From Kingdonia uniflora (Eukaryota > Streptophyta > Magnoliopsida > Ranunculales > Circaeasteraceae), in contig JACGCM010002752.1 in NCBI GenBank assembly GCA_014058105.1, positions 186,001-250,000 of the forward strand: 64,000 bases of DNA. Reading direction: 5' to 3'. The notes beneath the pieces were generated by a model. The model worked only from the letters and a program-made list of their open reading frames with translations, was not told the origin of the DNA and ran no database searches. A program made the translations under genes and the position numbers. Shown piece after piece: positions 45,900 through 58,294 of this stretch (within the stretch, counting starts at the first letter, position 1; the number at the start of each line of letters is the position of its first letter).

Positions 45900-46530
45900 A
45901 ATGTCACAAGCATATTGAAAGAGATGAAAGCTAGTATGACCTTTGACTTATCTTATGCCTGGCTGAGTCTTTAATCTGAACTAAGTTTTTACACTTGCCA
46001 CAATCGCAGAGATAGAAAGATTCAGTTGAACCAAGTGTTATCCTTGATCCAGCTGAACCAAGTGTTATCCTTGATCCAGCCTACTGAAATGATCCAAAAA
46101 AGTTATAAAAGATAAAGACTAGTATTATCTTTGCCTTATCTCTTATTTGGTTGAGTCTATGATGTGAACCGAGTTTTTACACTTGCCACAATCGCAGAGA
46201 TAGAAATATTCAGCTGAACCAAGTGTTATCCTTGATGCAGCCTACTGAAATGATCCAAACATGTTGTAAAAGTTAAAGACTAGTATTACCTTTGCCTTAT
46301 CTCTCGTTTGGCTGAGTTTTTGATGTGAACCAAGTTTTTACACTTGCACATATCAAAGATGGAAAGATTCAGCTAAACCAAGTGTTATCCTTGATCCAGC
46401 CTACTGAAATGATCCAAACAAGTTGTAAAAGATAAAGACTAGTATTACATTTGCCTTATCTCTTGTTTGGCAAAGTCTTTGATGTGAACCAAGTTTTTAC
46501 ACTTGCCACAATCGTAGAGATGTAGTAACA
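45900..46530. repeat. Tandem array, about 160-bp unit
   Basis: The block CCTACTGAAATGATCCAAA recurs at about 46080, 46241 and 46400, with flanking AGTTTTTACACTTGCCACAAT and AAAGACTAGTATTACCTTTG blocks at the same spacing. This gives roughly 3.7 copies. It sits between the 3' ends of the convergent gag-pol and antisense genes; tandem arrays in this region are known in Tat elements. Confidence 0.85.
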
Positions 46531-46759
46531 GAAGCCAATCAAGTGATATTCTTGATTGAACTTGGAAAATATTAATTGTGAGATAGTATTATCTATGCTT
46601 GAATCTGTAAAATGTGGAAGAATGTTCGTGAAGAGAATGACATTGTTCAAAAAGAAAACTTTCATTGATAAGTTTTAAATTTACATTGGATGGAGATAAC
46701 AATCTTATTTTTGGAATTGAAAAACAAAAAACTTGCAATGGAAATGGAGTAGTAAGACG

Positions 46760-47795
46760 CCTAACGATAATACCATTTAAGTCATCTAGTATTCCAAGGA
46801 TTTGAAATGGGGATTCCCTCTTATGTCATGAGATAGTATGATCCCAGGCCTGAGAGACCTGTGATAATGAATGGACCCTCCCAATTGTCGGCTAGTTTTC
46901 CAGCATGAGGCTCTTTGCGATGTTGAGGAATTTCTTTGAGGACGAGATCTATAATTTAGAAAGTACGGCTCCTGAATCGGTTATTATACGATCTGGAAAG
47001 CATATGATGATATCGACTTAGGTTAGCGATGACGCGTTCCCTTGTTTCATCAATCATATTAAGGTTGCAAGCTAATTCGAACTCATTTTCTTCGTCAGTC
47101 AGCTCGTGATCACGAACTGGGTGGTGATATTCAGAAGAAATTACAGCCTCAGTGCCATAAGCAAGGAGGAATGGGGTACACCCAGTGGATTGTCGGGGAG
47201 TAGTTTGATACGCCCACAAGACGTGAGGTAGTTCGCAAACCCAATTTCCTTTTTTCTGTGAGTGAAGTCATTTTTTGAGTCCATCTATGATGGTTTTGTT
47301 GGTAATTTTAGCTTGGCCATTGCCTTGAGGGTAGTATGAATTTGATGGTGAGTGGATGATATTGTGTTTATTTAGGAAGGTTACGACCTTATCTCCCACA
47401 AATTGGGGCCCGTTATCGATACGAATTAGGTGGGGGCACCCGAATCGAGTAATTATGTAGTTTTAGATAAAAAAGATGACCTTTTCTTCTCTGGTTCGAC
47501 ATAGCAGAATTACTTCTACCTATTTTGTAAAGTAATTGGCAACTACGAGTTGGTGACGGCGATTACCTGAAGAGTTAGGGAATTCGTTGACGAGGTCTAG
47601 TGCCCATCTTTTAAATGGCCAGAAAACCTTGATTGCATGGAGTTTGAGTGCAGGGGCGCGTATCATATTTTCATGTCTCTGGCAGGTGTCGCACCTGCAG
47701 GAGTACTCCTCTGCTTGCTTGTACATGTCGGGCCAGAATACTCCTTGAGTTATAGCTCGGTTCGCTAATGATCTACCTGCGGGCGTGGAAGCCAC
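46760..47795 (-). pseudogene. Tat integrase
   Basis: Zinc finger with CRCDTCQRHENMIRAPA, catalytic Asp in RWALDLVNEFPNSSGN and a second Asp in RIDNGPQFVGDK. The region expected to hold the catalytic Glu reads GNGQAKITNKT, with Lys in its place. The clean piece 46956-47219 has TTPRQSTGCTPFLLAYGTEA, a hallmark of this lineage. At least four stops interrupt. Confidence 0.85.
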
Positions 47796-49500
47796 AAGTT
47801 CCTTCGTATAATACGTGGAGCAGTTCGTCTGCTTTTGACTTCGAGAGGCATTTGAGGTATGGCCCTGTAATGGAGAGGCGGTAATGCATACCGTTCTATG
47901 TAATGTAACGCTTCAAGTTGTTGATCTGTTGGGAGTGGTCCTTTGTACTTATTGTCGACTCTGAGGTAGGCTAAGAAAGGCTTTTGCCAATCGTCGTCTC
48001 CCCCTTTATCGCCCCCAGTGTTGATCGTGCATACAAATATGTGATCAATGTTGGGGGTTAAAATGATCTCGATCTGAAGATATCGAGCTTCCGTTCCCAA
48101 TACCCCGACTAGATATGCCAAGTAATCGGCGTGTCTGTTCTTCCCTCGAAGAAGATATTTGAGAGTTGCTCTCGCGAACTTACTTATCCTATCTACAACG
48201 AGGGCTGCGTATTCGATCATTTTCCCATTCTTCTTGTACTGCTCTGAATAATGATGAACGATGAGTAATAAATATGTGTAAACTGAGAGTTTGGGGACAT
48301 CGAGCTCAAGAGCGAGGTCGAGTCTGTGAATGAGGGCTTCATACTCGGTGACTTTATTTGAGGCCTCAAAATCCAAGCGGATTGATTTTTCTATTATATC
48401 ATTGGAAGGGTTAATCAAAATGATTCTTATACCTGACCCTGCAGGTCCTGCTAATCCATCTGTGAGAAGCCTCCATCATGACATAGTGATTCAGCCAACT
48501 CGTTCATTGAATTCCCTGGGGGTTAGATTCTCTGGTGTGTTTTCTGTAAGGTCCGGGTCGTGCTCCTCCTACTCGTGACCCCCCCACTGGAAAATCTGTG
48601 AGAAAATCGGCAACGGCTTGACCTTTTTTGGAATGACCCTGGTCGAACTTGATATCATGTTCGCCCAAACTGACTGACTATTGTTGTACTCTTCATGAAT
48701 TCTTCTTTTTGGACAGAACTTCCTAAAGTGGGTAGTTCATCATAACTTTGACGGAATGTGCTTGGAAGTAGTGCTTAAGTTTCTGCGAAGTGTAAACAAT
48801 TGTGAGAAGAAGTTTCTCAATTTTAGAGTACTTTGTTTCCTAGGTGTGCTTTGAACATAACAGTCACAATCGTTGATATGTGGCCCCTGCGTTCTTGAGC
48901 CCAAAGGGCATGACTTTGTAATAGTAAAAGCCATTTTCGGTGATGAATACTATTTTTTCTTGATCTTCTTCCAGAAGTGGCATTTAATTTTATCCTGAGG
49001 CAGTGTCCATCATAGATTGAAAATCATGGCCTGCAGTAGAATCAAGGATCTGATGAATGTTGGGAAGAGGGAATCTGTCCTTTAGAGTATGTTTGTTCAG
49101 ATATGCGAAATCTATAGAAATGCAAACTTTTCCGTTCTTCTTTGGGATAGCGACAATGTTGGATATCCAGTCCGGATACTTGGCTTCTCAAATGAATCCC
49201 ACTTTGATCAATTTCTCGATCTCGGTGTTAACTTCATCTCGAAGACGAGGTGAAAGTTGTTGCTGTTTCTGCTTGACCTCTGGGGCGCTGAAATTGATAA
49301 CTAACTTGTGACATGCCATAGCTGGATCGACTCCGGGCATTTCTTCGAAAGACCATGCAAAAATGTCTCGATTGAGTTATAGGAACTGGATGAGAGCGTC
49401 TTTCTCATGCTGAACCAACTTGATTTTGATGAACGTTCCCCTGTTAGGTCCATCGATGTTGACATATTCTGTGGGCTCCTCCGTAGGTGATTGGTTGTCG
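47796..49500 (-). pseudogene. Tat reverse transcriptase (deleted) and RNase H
   Basis: RT fingers and palm are readable at 48850-49300 (KNGKVCISIDFAYLNKHTLK, then MPFGLKNAGATYQRL). The sequence then jumps directly to the end of the connection/RNase H start (SKIEKLLLTIVYTSQKLKHY). The YxDD catalytic motif and thumb have been deleted at about 48845. RNase H remnants continue to 47880 with EYEALIHRLDLALELDV and HADYLAYLVG. The enzyme cannot function. Confidence 0.85.
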
Positions 49501-49523
49501 AGGTGATAAATTTTATGCAATTA

Positions 49524-50036
49524 CTATGCGGCCAATCTGCCTAAAGTATCTAAGATGGCAGAGATAGTATTTTCACAAGCTCGTGAGAGTTTCTGACTAC
49601 CTCTGATCTTAGAAATACCGTTGCCGTGCTTGAACCGGTGCGTTTGATGATAGGTGGAAGCGATTGCTTCCATGTTGTGTATCCAGCAGCGGCCCATAAT
49701 CCCAAGATAACGAGACTTGGCATTGATAATGTAAAAAATGAAGTCAATAGTGACCGGCCCTACGGTAATAGGTAAGATAATTTTGCTTACTCGTTCTTCC
49801 CTGGAGCCATTGAACCCACAAATGTTTGTGTCACTCTGAATGACTTTGTCGGCCAAACCCATCTGGTCGATCGTACTCTGAAAAATAATTTTAATACCGC
49901 TTCCAGTATCGATCATCATTGTGTGCATGACAAACTGTTTCATCTTGAGCATTATGACTAACGCATCATGATGTGGAATTTTGACATGGCTAGTATCGTA
50001 ATCCTCAAAAGAGATTCCGAGTCGGCAATTGCTCAA
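49524..50036 (-). pseudogene. Tat protease
   Basis: Open frame of 170 codons with the retropepsin motif MIDTGSGIKIIF (intact DTGS) and the flap/C-terminal region LGIMGRCWIHNMEAIASTYH, typical of Tat elements. It is bounded by stops upstream and downstream in the polyprotein. Confidence 0.85.
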
Positions 50037-50552
50037 CTCGGGCTGAAGTTTAGCTTATTTGTCTTGAGGTGTAAGATCACAGCATTCCAAAAGCCTCTGA
50101 CACTTTGATCAGTTTGAATTGGTGATCTGGTTGATTTTGATCATATTGTTGAGGTGCATATAGTAGAGATGCTTCTCCTCAACTCTGTCGTTGACCTGAA
50201 CAACTTCGAGTTGTTTCTTATCGTTGTCATCTTGGTATGATTTATGGTCAACAATGTATTCGAGCATCCATCCTTCCTTGAAAATGAGCTCGAGCATCCG
50301 CTATAGAGCATAACAATTGTTTGTAGAATGATGATTTACCTTATGGTGTATGTAAAATGGTCGATTCTCGATGGGATCCAATAGTTTAGAGACGCGGTAG
50401 AGCGTATCTTTTAACAACAGTGGAAACATTATAGAGATTTGGACGTTCAGCTTTGGGAGGACGGGTTTGTTTTGCGGACCACTTCTCTGAGGGTATCCAG
50501 TATTTTCCTTGGTGCATTTCTAATCTTTCTGTTCCTTATTGGGCTCATTGGT

Positions 50553-51790
50553 TCATTCCGTATATGGGACTTTGGTGGAGAGGACAGACTTGGTAGACTT
50601 TTGTCGCTCAGACATCATCCTCTCCAAGTCGACGTAACCATTGGCTTTGGTGATCATCTCATCTAACGTCGCAGGCTTGTTAAGGAAGAGGTATTCTTTT
50701 GCTTTGCAATCGAGCCAGAGAACATTGCTGAAAGCGGTTACAGCTATTTTTTGGTCAATATTATTCACCTTTCTTGTAAGCTCTAGGAATTTCTTTGAAA
50801 AATCCTCAAGCTTTTCTCCATGTGACTGCTCATATGTTTTGATGAATTGCTTCTGCAGCTGATCAAATGTGTAAATAAATTCCTCAGGAAGAGAGTGGAA
50901 CCATCGGAGTGGCTCCTCCTGTAAACTTGCGGCGAACAGTGGGCAGAGAATGTGGTTAAGATTGGAGTACAACCCTATTGAATTGTGGTATTGCTGAATA
51001 TGCTCCTTCGGGTCGGTACCTTTGTATTTGTGAATTAGGGGAGTATGGAAACCTTTCGGTATTTCCATATCGAATAGTTCTTTAGCAATCAGACTTCCTT
51101 ATAACATCGTGGTATCACCGATAGTACCTAGACTTGTGCCCCGACCAACTCCTTAATTCGTTGATCCATATGCTCTTTTGTGACGTAATGACATATTAGC
51201 TGAATCACTAGTCGTGCTGGCAGGGGATGGTGAGTTCCTGTACCTTCACTTAAGCAATCTCGTGCTGGAACTTGATGTAGTGGTCGTTGGTCTTCCTCCT
51301 GACAGATGGAAAGAGGGTGACCTCGGCTGGTTTCTAATTGAACTTCCCCCCCAAATAGATGGAGGGCTGTAGTCCATGTGGTAGATTTCAGGAAATGGCT
51401 TTACTAGTGGCTCCCCGAGGTCCCAACCTTTCCCTTGCTGAAATGTGGGAGGTCTCTGGAAGTTGATCGCGACCCTTGGCAGGAGGAGCATGCTGAGTAT
51501 TTTGCAGAGCCTCGAGTGCAGTCTGCATCGTCGTCATCTGATCTTCATGCCGTTTGAGTGCTGTTAAACGAGCTTGTCATTCTGCATCGAGCTCTATCTC
51601 TCGGAGCTCGCGAACATTTATCAGTTGAAGTTCGAGTTCGGCGCATTTTTCTACCTCTGCGTGGAGATTCGCCCGTAACTCGGTGAGTTGTCCCGGATCC
51701 ACAGAAATTTCGAGTTGAGTCTGGAACCATAATTGAAAATAGTAATGAAAGACTGCCTTAGGGTATAGTGGAAATGCAATCTTTCCCACA
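50553..51790 (-). pseudogene. Tat gag
   Basis: The core at 50553-51068 reads IPKGFHTPLIHKYKGTDPKE, FAASLQEEPLRWFHSLPEEF and DFSKKFLELTRKVNNIDQKI, the retrotransposon gag pattern. Upstream pieces (51246-51790) form a helical N-terminus with ELQLINVRELREIELDAE. Several stops separate the pieces; a zinc knuckle is not seen. Confidence 0.8.
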
Positions 51791-52380
51791 GACGGCACTA
51801 AATGCAATGGCCAAATTCCGTAAGCTCAATTTGAATAGGAATTAGCTATCACACCAATGAACCTATAACAATACTCTACTAGAAAGTAAAAAATGAAAAC
51901 AGGTGTTTATGGCATGGAAAACCTCTGAATTGGTAAAAAAACAATGACCTCGTATGGAGGATTTTTGTAAAAATATCTTTATTGTTTTGAATGGATATCT
52001 TTATTACAAGTGATCTCTAGAATATAGAAATGCTTTTGATCTCGTAAATGAGAAGTTTTAAGTAATTTTTCTGGTGCCTGTCTCTTCTAAAACTTTTCCT
52101 TTTTATAGGCTCCACAACTCTTTATCGTGCTAGAACACGTTTTTCGAATAATGTGGTTAATGGAGGTTGACTAAATAACTGAAAAGTTCATGGGAGACAA
52201 TTGTCTTTTACTGAATAACGTTTTCTGGGTTTAGCTCGACTTACGTTCTTGAGTAGTTCGTGGGGCTGGTTGGAATGTTTGACTAAAGTGTTAAGCGTTA
52301 AAATTTCGTGAGCCTAAGATGGAGGTAAATTGAACTGCGTAATCTTGATTATGAGTGAGATCGAGGGATAAGTCCCCACA
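51783..52380 (-). repeat. Tat 5' LTR and primer-binding site
   Basis: LTR 51803-52380 (578 bp). Immediately inside, 51783-51802 reads on the minus strand TAGTGCCGTCTGTGGGAA, close to the TGGCGCCGTCTGTGGGAA site of Tat elements. Divergence between the two LTRs is visible, so insertion was not recent. Confidence 0.9.
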
Positions 52381-52385
52381 ATATC

Positions 52386-53019
52386 AATGCTTGTAAGGAA
52401 CATGTCACTACATCTAATTTAGTAACGGCGACTCAGGTGAAGCGGTTGGTTAATGCGCGCGGTAAGTTTGTGTTATTGGTTCGACCAGTTCAGGTGGGTA
52501 CGTCGGCTAGGGTGTTGTCTACTATGACAATGCCTATAGGCAACCAACCGACATGGGGATGTTACAAGAAGAGGTTGTGGTTCATTCTGATCACAAACCA
52601 TTCCAATTTTTAGCTATACAGTCCAAGCTCTAGCATGTTTTCCAGATGAAGGGGATGTCGTATCTTCAACAATTCCCCTTGATTATACAGTATAAGAAGG
52701 GCGTGGATAATAAAATGGTTGATAGGTTATCAGGACTCCTATTACAAACTACTTCGGCTATGTTGGTTTCCATGCAGATACAACCTTTTGTAACGTCAGG
52801 GTATATTGTAAGATATGATGATCCAAAGGGGCATAGTGTGTTTCGCCAAAAGTTGTTGCCAGACAGGATATATGTTGGTATTGAGTCGTTTCGAGTTGGG
52901 AAGAAGGGTCGGTTACCTAGTAAGTCGAAGTGGTACAACAGGGTAGTGGGCAGCGCCACATTCACACCTCTCCAGTTCTCGCTTGAGCAGGAGCTCAAGG
53001 CTTCTAAAGGGGGGAGCCA
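52386..53019 (+). pseudogene. RNase H/integrase remnant of truncated gypsy copy
   Basis: Continues the protease-RNase H junction seen in the first copy (SARVLSTMT, then, in another frame, QFPLIIQYKKGVDNKMVDRL). A further deletion joins YDDPKGHSVFRQKLL directly to ESFRVGKKGRLPSKSKWYN. It ends with polypurine tract AAAGGGGGGAGCCA at 53006-53019. Confidence 0.8.
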
Positions 53020-53542
53020 TGATCCTTGAGGAGCTAGAAACGTTTTGAGTCGAAGACCAATTTTATCTAAAGTCATTCAAACGAGATTTAGAGTCGCACG
53101 AACAACTCCTTATTTCGTTCTAACGACCAAAGTTTACCTCACTGGAAATTTGGCCTAGAGACAGATTTCTTCGAGCGAGTTGAGATTTTGTTCGAATGAC
53201 TTGTCAAGTTTTTAGGGTTTTAGACCAATTGGCATAAAGTCATTCGAACGACTCCCTATTTCGTTCGAACGACTCTGGTGGTAGTTTTATTTATGAGGCG
53301 TACTTTTACCTTGAGATAGATTCTATTTGTAATTTTTGGCTCCATCTATACAAAGGGGACTTAGGTTATCTTTTTTTCTTATGTTAGATCTAGAAAGAGT
53401 TAGGAGGTAGAAACCTAGGGTTTTGGAGTAATTTATTGCAATTACTTCATTTTTAAGCAATTGAAGCTTTTATTTTCCCTAATCAATTGGTGTTCTTCAT
53501 ACTTTTTAGCTAACTAGGGTTTCTCAATTGTATTGTGAATTA
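53020..53542 (+). repeat. 3' LTR of truncated gypsy copy
   Basis: Begins TGATCC, ends GAATTA, matching the ends of the 8909-12407 LTRs. TTCGAAC/GTTCGAACGAC palindromes occur at 53085-53275. Athila RT resumes directly at 53543. Confidence 0.85.
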
Positions 53543-54462
53543 ATAGGCAAAAGTTCCAAATGGGCAAGTAAAAGTGGTTTTATCTTGGTCTTCGGGGGCT
53601 ACTAAAATTTGGTTGTATTCTGAATAACCATCCAGGAAACAGTAAAATGAATGACCAACTAAACGTTATAATATTTGATCCATGAATGGTAATGGGAAAT
53701 GGTCTTTTCAAGTGGACGCGTTCATCTTTCGATAATCAATGCAAACTTGCCATCCTGTCTGAGTACGGTTAGGTACTAGTTCATTGTTTGTATTCTTGAT
53801 GACTGTAATACCTGATTTCTTAGGTACCACTTGGACTGGGCTTACCCAAGAGTTGTCTGAGATAGAATAAATAATACCCGTATTAAGAAGCTTTATAACT
53901 TCTGCCTTTACTACCTCCTTCATTGCAGGGTTCACACGTCGTTGTAGTTCTCAAGATATTATGGATCCTTTCTCTAAGTGTATCTTATACATAACCACTG
54001 ATGGGCCTATTCCTTTTATATCTACTATTGACCATCCAATTGCTTCTTTGTGGGTCTCTAGTACTGCAAGGAGTTTATTTTCCTGATCTAAGTCCAAAGA
54101 AGATGAAATGATAATAGGAAGAGTTTTATTATGCCCGAGGAACCAATATCCTAGATTATTCAGAAGTACTTTAAGATCAAGCTTTGGCGGTGACATAATA
54201 GAAGGAACTGGGGGATTAGAAGACACAGGGAGTGACTCAAATTTGGGAGTATACCGATGCGATGGAGTGTATAAATTTCTTTTAGGATTGACTTGTGAAT
54301 ACCTACGATGTCGTCCTTTAGACAATCTTCTAATAGATTGTCCCTAGAATGTTCGGAGATAATGGTACCTATCATATTATACTCTTTAGCAAAATCCTGA
54401 TATTGCCTTATGACATTAAAAATGTTTAGTTCCAAGGTCATATTACTGAATGTTAGGTTCAT
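53543..54462 (-). pseudogene. Athila reverse transcriptase, N-terminal half
   Basis: Clear blocks TLPIIISSSLDLDQENKLLA, HKEAIGWSIVDIKGIGPSVV, NPAMKEVVKAEVIKLLNTGI, SWVSPVQVVPKKSGITVIKN and WQVCIDYRKMNAST. These are followed by the palm sequence CFLDGYSEYNQI and DKTTFTCPFGTFAY, where the inserted element begins. The catalytic YxDD region was lost in the deletion. Confidence 0.9.
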
Positions 54463-54479
54463 TATTCAATTTCTACAAT

Positions 54480-54790
54480 TGATTATAGCGTTGGAAGTAG
54501 CTAGGAAAGGTCAACCTAAAATGATGGGGATTTGGCCATGGACAATCGTAATCAGTGGTGTATCAAGGACTATAAAATCTACTGGATAGTAAAATTCGTT
54601 CACCTTAATTATCACATCCAAAATAATACCCCTAACAGTTTTGGTAGATCTATCAGCGAGTTGAAGTTGTATCCTGGTGGGATTAAGTTCTTCTAAATCA
54701 AGGTCCTCATAAATATACAATGGAATAAGGTTTGCACTAGCCCTAAGATTAAGAAGGGCCTGCTGGATGTAGTGCTTTCCTATTACTAAG
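54480..54790 (-). pseudogene. Athila protease
   Basis: Reads ALLNLRASANLIPLYIYEDL, then RIQLQLADRSTKTVRGIILD and PVDFIVLDTPL, colinear with Athila proteases. The catalytic Asp of the expected D-L/S-G-A motif is Asn here (NLRAS), and the Gly is Arg. The domain is dead. Confidence 0.8.
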
Positions 54791-56685
54791 GATGGTGAGA
54801 CATCCTGGGTCCTTTTGTTTGATCAAAATTTCAAATGGTAAGACTGAGCTAACCTGTTTAACACTAAAGGAATTCTTCCAAACTCCAGGTCTACGTTTCT
54901 TTATACACAATACCTTAAGGAATTTAGCATATGACAAAACCTGATCGATAGCGTCCAAGAGTGTAATGTTAATCCGTACTTGTTTAAATAACTCGAGAAT
55001 ATCTTTCAGGCCTTCATTCTTTTTGGCAGGAATAAGTCGGTTAGGGAATGGGGACCTAGGCACATAAGGCTTGTCTACTAGGTCCAGTAGAGTTGGAGCA
55101 TGGTGTGGCCTAGATGTTACTATTTTGGGCTGGCTAAATGCTAGATTTTCATGGGCTTTTTCCTGAGATTTGAAAACCAAATTGCTCTTAGTTGACGGTA
55201 TATGGTCTAGTTTAGCTTCTATAGTTCTCTTATTCCTAAGGGTCATAACTACTTGAGCAGTTTCAATGTTCTCAGGTAAGCTCTGTTGGGTATGAACCTT
55301 AAAGGTGGCCCCCGGGTTAGTAATTGGTTGACTAGGGAATTTTCCTTTTTCTCGTTCACTTAATTGGCTTGCTATTTGTCCTATTTGGGTGTCTAGCTTC
55401 TGTGTAAAGGCTAGCATTTCTACAAGTTCCCTTGAATTTTGTTGGGTTGCCCCCCCCCCCTAATCTCTGTTATAAACTATTGGAGTGTAGATTCTAAACT
55501 AGCTGGGTAGGCTTGTTTGGTCGGGTATGTTTGATTCTACTGATATGGTGGAGGATTATAACTGGATTATCCTTGTGGTTGATTCCTCCAAGAAAATACT
55601 GGGTTATTTTTCAAAGGAGATCTACTAAAATTATTTTGGTATTGTATCCTTTCATTATCCAAGATAGCATTAACGCGGTTTGGTTTAGAATTTATTAACT
55701 TCGGGAGTTGTGGACACGTGTGTGCATAATAGGCCGGATCATTGCATAAATTACAGACCCCAGGAATTGATGTTGGTTTAGGGGCCGCTACTTTCGCTAC
55801 GGCCATAGCCTCGACTTTATGTGTATGAGAGTCTAGTTGGACTTTTAATTTGAGACTTTCAGGTAATTTAAGGATGCCACCATTTCTAATGGGCCTACGA
55901 TCACGAGAAGTAAAGTCCCATTGCTGGGATGTCTCAGTGTATTTATCAAGAAATGCATATACGCTTGTTTCGTCCATATCTTGGAATTTTCCAGAGCTAC
56001 GGGATCCGATTAATTCATGGGTTGAAAGAGTTAACCTGTACGGAAAGAATTGAATTAGTCTTCATTTCTCGAAACCATGATGGGTGCACCTTAATAATTT
56101 TTCCTTAAAACGTTCCTATGCTTTGTAAAAAATTTCTCCGTCTTTTTGAAGAAAATTGGAGATATCACGTTTTAAAAGGTCGGTTTTTTGCATAATGAAA
56201 AAATTAATTTTAAACTTATGTTTAATGGTGTCCCACTTATTAATTGACTCGGATGGCTGAGAATTTAGCCAGCGCTTTGCCTTGTCTTTTAGAGAGAATA
56301 GGAAAATAAGTAAATAGATGTACTCCATTGTTATGTCCTTGCATCGAAACGTTTGGCAGATAGACTCAAATTCATAGATATGTAAGTATGGGTCTTTATT
56401 ATCAAGTCCATGAAAATGTGGGATTAAGTTCAAAATCGAAGGCTTGATACCGAACTGGGTTGCCGTAATTACTGGCAACTTAATATATTTTGGCGAGTTT
56501 TCCGAAACAGGAGCAGAAAGCTCCCTTAGTGACTTGTTACCCATTGGTTCAGGCAAAAATTCATTTTTAGTTTCAAGGTCGTAGATGGCCTGAAAGTCTT
56601 CTTGTTGGACTTGGTTAGCCGTATTAGCTGTTTTAGGAATTGGTGGTATATCAATGTGTTTCCTAATCCGATCGTACTTGGGCAT
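54791..56685 (-). pseudogene. Athila gag
   Basis: Starts MPKYDRIRKHIDIPPIPKTA at 56683-56685. Gag core: HFHGLDNKDPYLHIYEFESI, then FLFSLKDKAKRWLNSQPSES. A zinc-knuckle-like CNLCNDPAYYAHTCPQL follows at about 55750, lacking the normal CCHC spacing. The C-terminal part (54749-55417) includes FTQKLDTQIGQIASQLSERE and RSPFPNRLIPAKKNEGLKDI. Stops and a C-homopolymer (55450-55460) break the frame. Confidence 0.85.
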
Positions 56686-58294
56686 GCATTAATGAAATGA
56701 AATAAAATTACAAAATTCAACAGGAATTTAAACACAATTTAAAATAAACACATCAACGGTTTTTAAAGTTAAATTAACTAAGTCAATCCTAATCTAGATG
56801 TTCATCAATCTGGGTAGGTCGGGCTGGTGTATGATTCCTAACACGAAAGCTTCACTATGCAAGCAACGGTCTTAGTATTTGAGCATCAGTCCTCACACCC
56901 GTGTGCCTCGCCTTATCGTACATGACTCACACGGAAGGGTAACGTCGTTTAACAACTGATAGTTTGCAGCGCTTGGCTGAAGTAGCTCATATGAATCTGT
57001 GTTGGTACCCCGGTCCGGTACCTCCTAAATCTTCAGGTGATGAAATCCCTTGGAAATCTTACTAATAACTTTTGAAGTTTTAATTAAATTTAAAGTTTGG
57101 GTCAGTTAGGAACGTGTGATACAAATTTCTCCGTATCCCTAGATGGGAGATCCCACTCGCTGGAGATTCCTTTGGGTGATGAAATCCCGCGGAAGAACTT
57201 TAGCGGTTAAAGCCTTTACTATGTAAAATATAGAGCAAAAATTGAAACACGATAACAGGTCAATCCAAACACAACAATCTTTTTAATTTAAGAGCAACGT
57301 GTATTTGAACAGTCCACACGACTTACTTTCCTAATGCCAGGGCGGAGCGGTGATGAATCCCTTTTATATATCAAGTTTTAAGAGAGGACCAACATACGGG
57401 AAATGTTTCTTGGTAAAGTTGTGGCCGCCCCTTCACTTAGGCGGCGGAAAATGGAAATGCCCCTTCACTTAGGGGGCACAAGAATGATTTAGAGATATGC
57501 TTTAAGTTTTTCGTATTTCCCTTTTTTTTCCACTTTTCGTTCCGTTCCAATTTTACGTATTCCAAAGCTTTGCGCAATCCCAAAATTTATCAACACCTAC
57601 AAAAATTATGAAGTTTAACTATTACCGAAAAAAAAAGATGAGGACTTGGATGCATACTGATTAGTACATAATATAATTAAATGTTACTTGGGAAACTTAA
57701 AAGTAATCAGTAGAGCATATTAGTAGTAAAATCATAACCACTAACAAGAAAATATTAACCACTGATGATATTGTGCGACAATGGACTCACAACCATGAAT
57801 AATTAAGTATATGCTAACAGTACAACTAACCAGTAAGTTATTTAAATAGTAATATGTAAGAGATCGTAGCTATTGAGTACTAAGATAAGTGGACAAAGAG
57901 AATGGATGAAAAACATGTGGGCCATGGGGTGTAGCTTTAAAACTATGACATAAAATAAACTACAATAAAGATATGATAAGCATTTGACCAAAACTAAAGA
58001 GAAGAGATGCATTTGATTATGGATAAGTGTTTAAACATTAAACATTAAACATTAAGAGATCATAAGTTTAAATTACCCAAGCGGCAAACCTAGTACTGAT
58101 TTAAACACTGCTTTAGTTAATATAAATACTTCTCCAAAGTCTAGGTCTTTTCGGAGCTTACAAACAGTAAGAAAATTTTCCGATTTTTGTTTAGCTCAAA
58201 TAAACTTAAAGACTAATTACTATTTCTAGCCAAAAAAATGCAAAAATAAAATAGTTAAAACGAAAAACTTATTTTAATAGACCGTCGCCAATTT
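56686..58294 (-). other. Athila 5' leader
   Basis: Non-coding; the PBS-like minus-strand ATTGGCGACGGTC is at 58281-58293. A 22-bp sequence ATGCCAGGGCGGAGCGGTGATG occurs both here (about 57335) and at the LTR edge (about 58297). A short duplication CCCCTTCACTTAGG lies at about 57428 and 57460. Confidence 0.6.

Larger units (their letters stand above)
38760..52380 (-). mobile_element. Tat-lineage Ty3/gypsy element with antisense gene
   Basis: 13.6 kb, target-site duplication ATATC (38755-38759 and 52381-52385), LTRs 38760-39339 and 51803-52380. On the minus strand: a PBS resembling TGGCGCCGTCTGTGGGAA, then gag, protease, RT with a large deletion, RNase H and integrase ending near 46760. The remaining 7.4 kb before the 3' LTR holds a tandem array and a plus-strand coding region in several exons, convergent with gag-pol. 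An antisense extra ORF is a known property of several Tat elements. Confidence 0.9.
38531..53542 (+). mobile_element. 5'-truncated gypsy element, second family copy
   Basis: Plus-strand relative of the element at 8909-12407. It starts within the protease region (GTTTGGGGTAGATTC..., matching 10455-10500 in complement), with 5' LTR and gag missing. It is split by the Tat element at 38760-52380 and resumes at 52386, ending with a 3' LTR at 53020-53542. The left truncation coincides with a deletion of Athila RT, so one deletion probably removed both. Confidence 0.85.
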
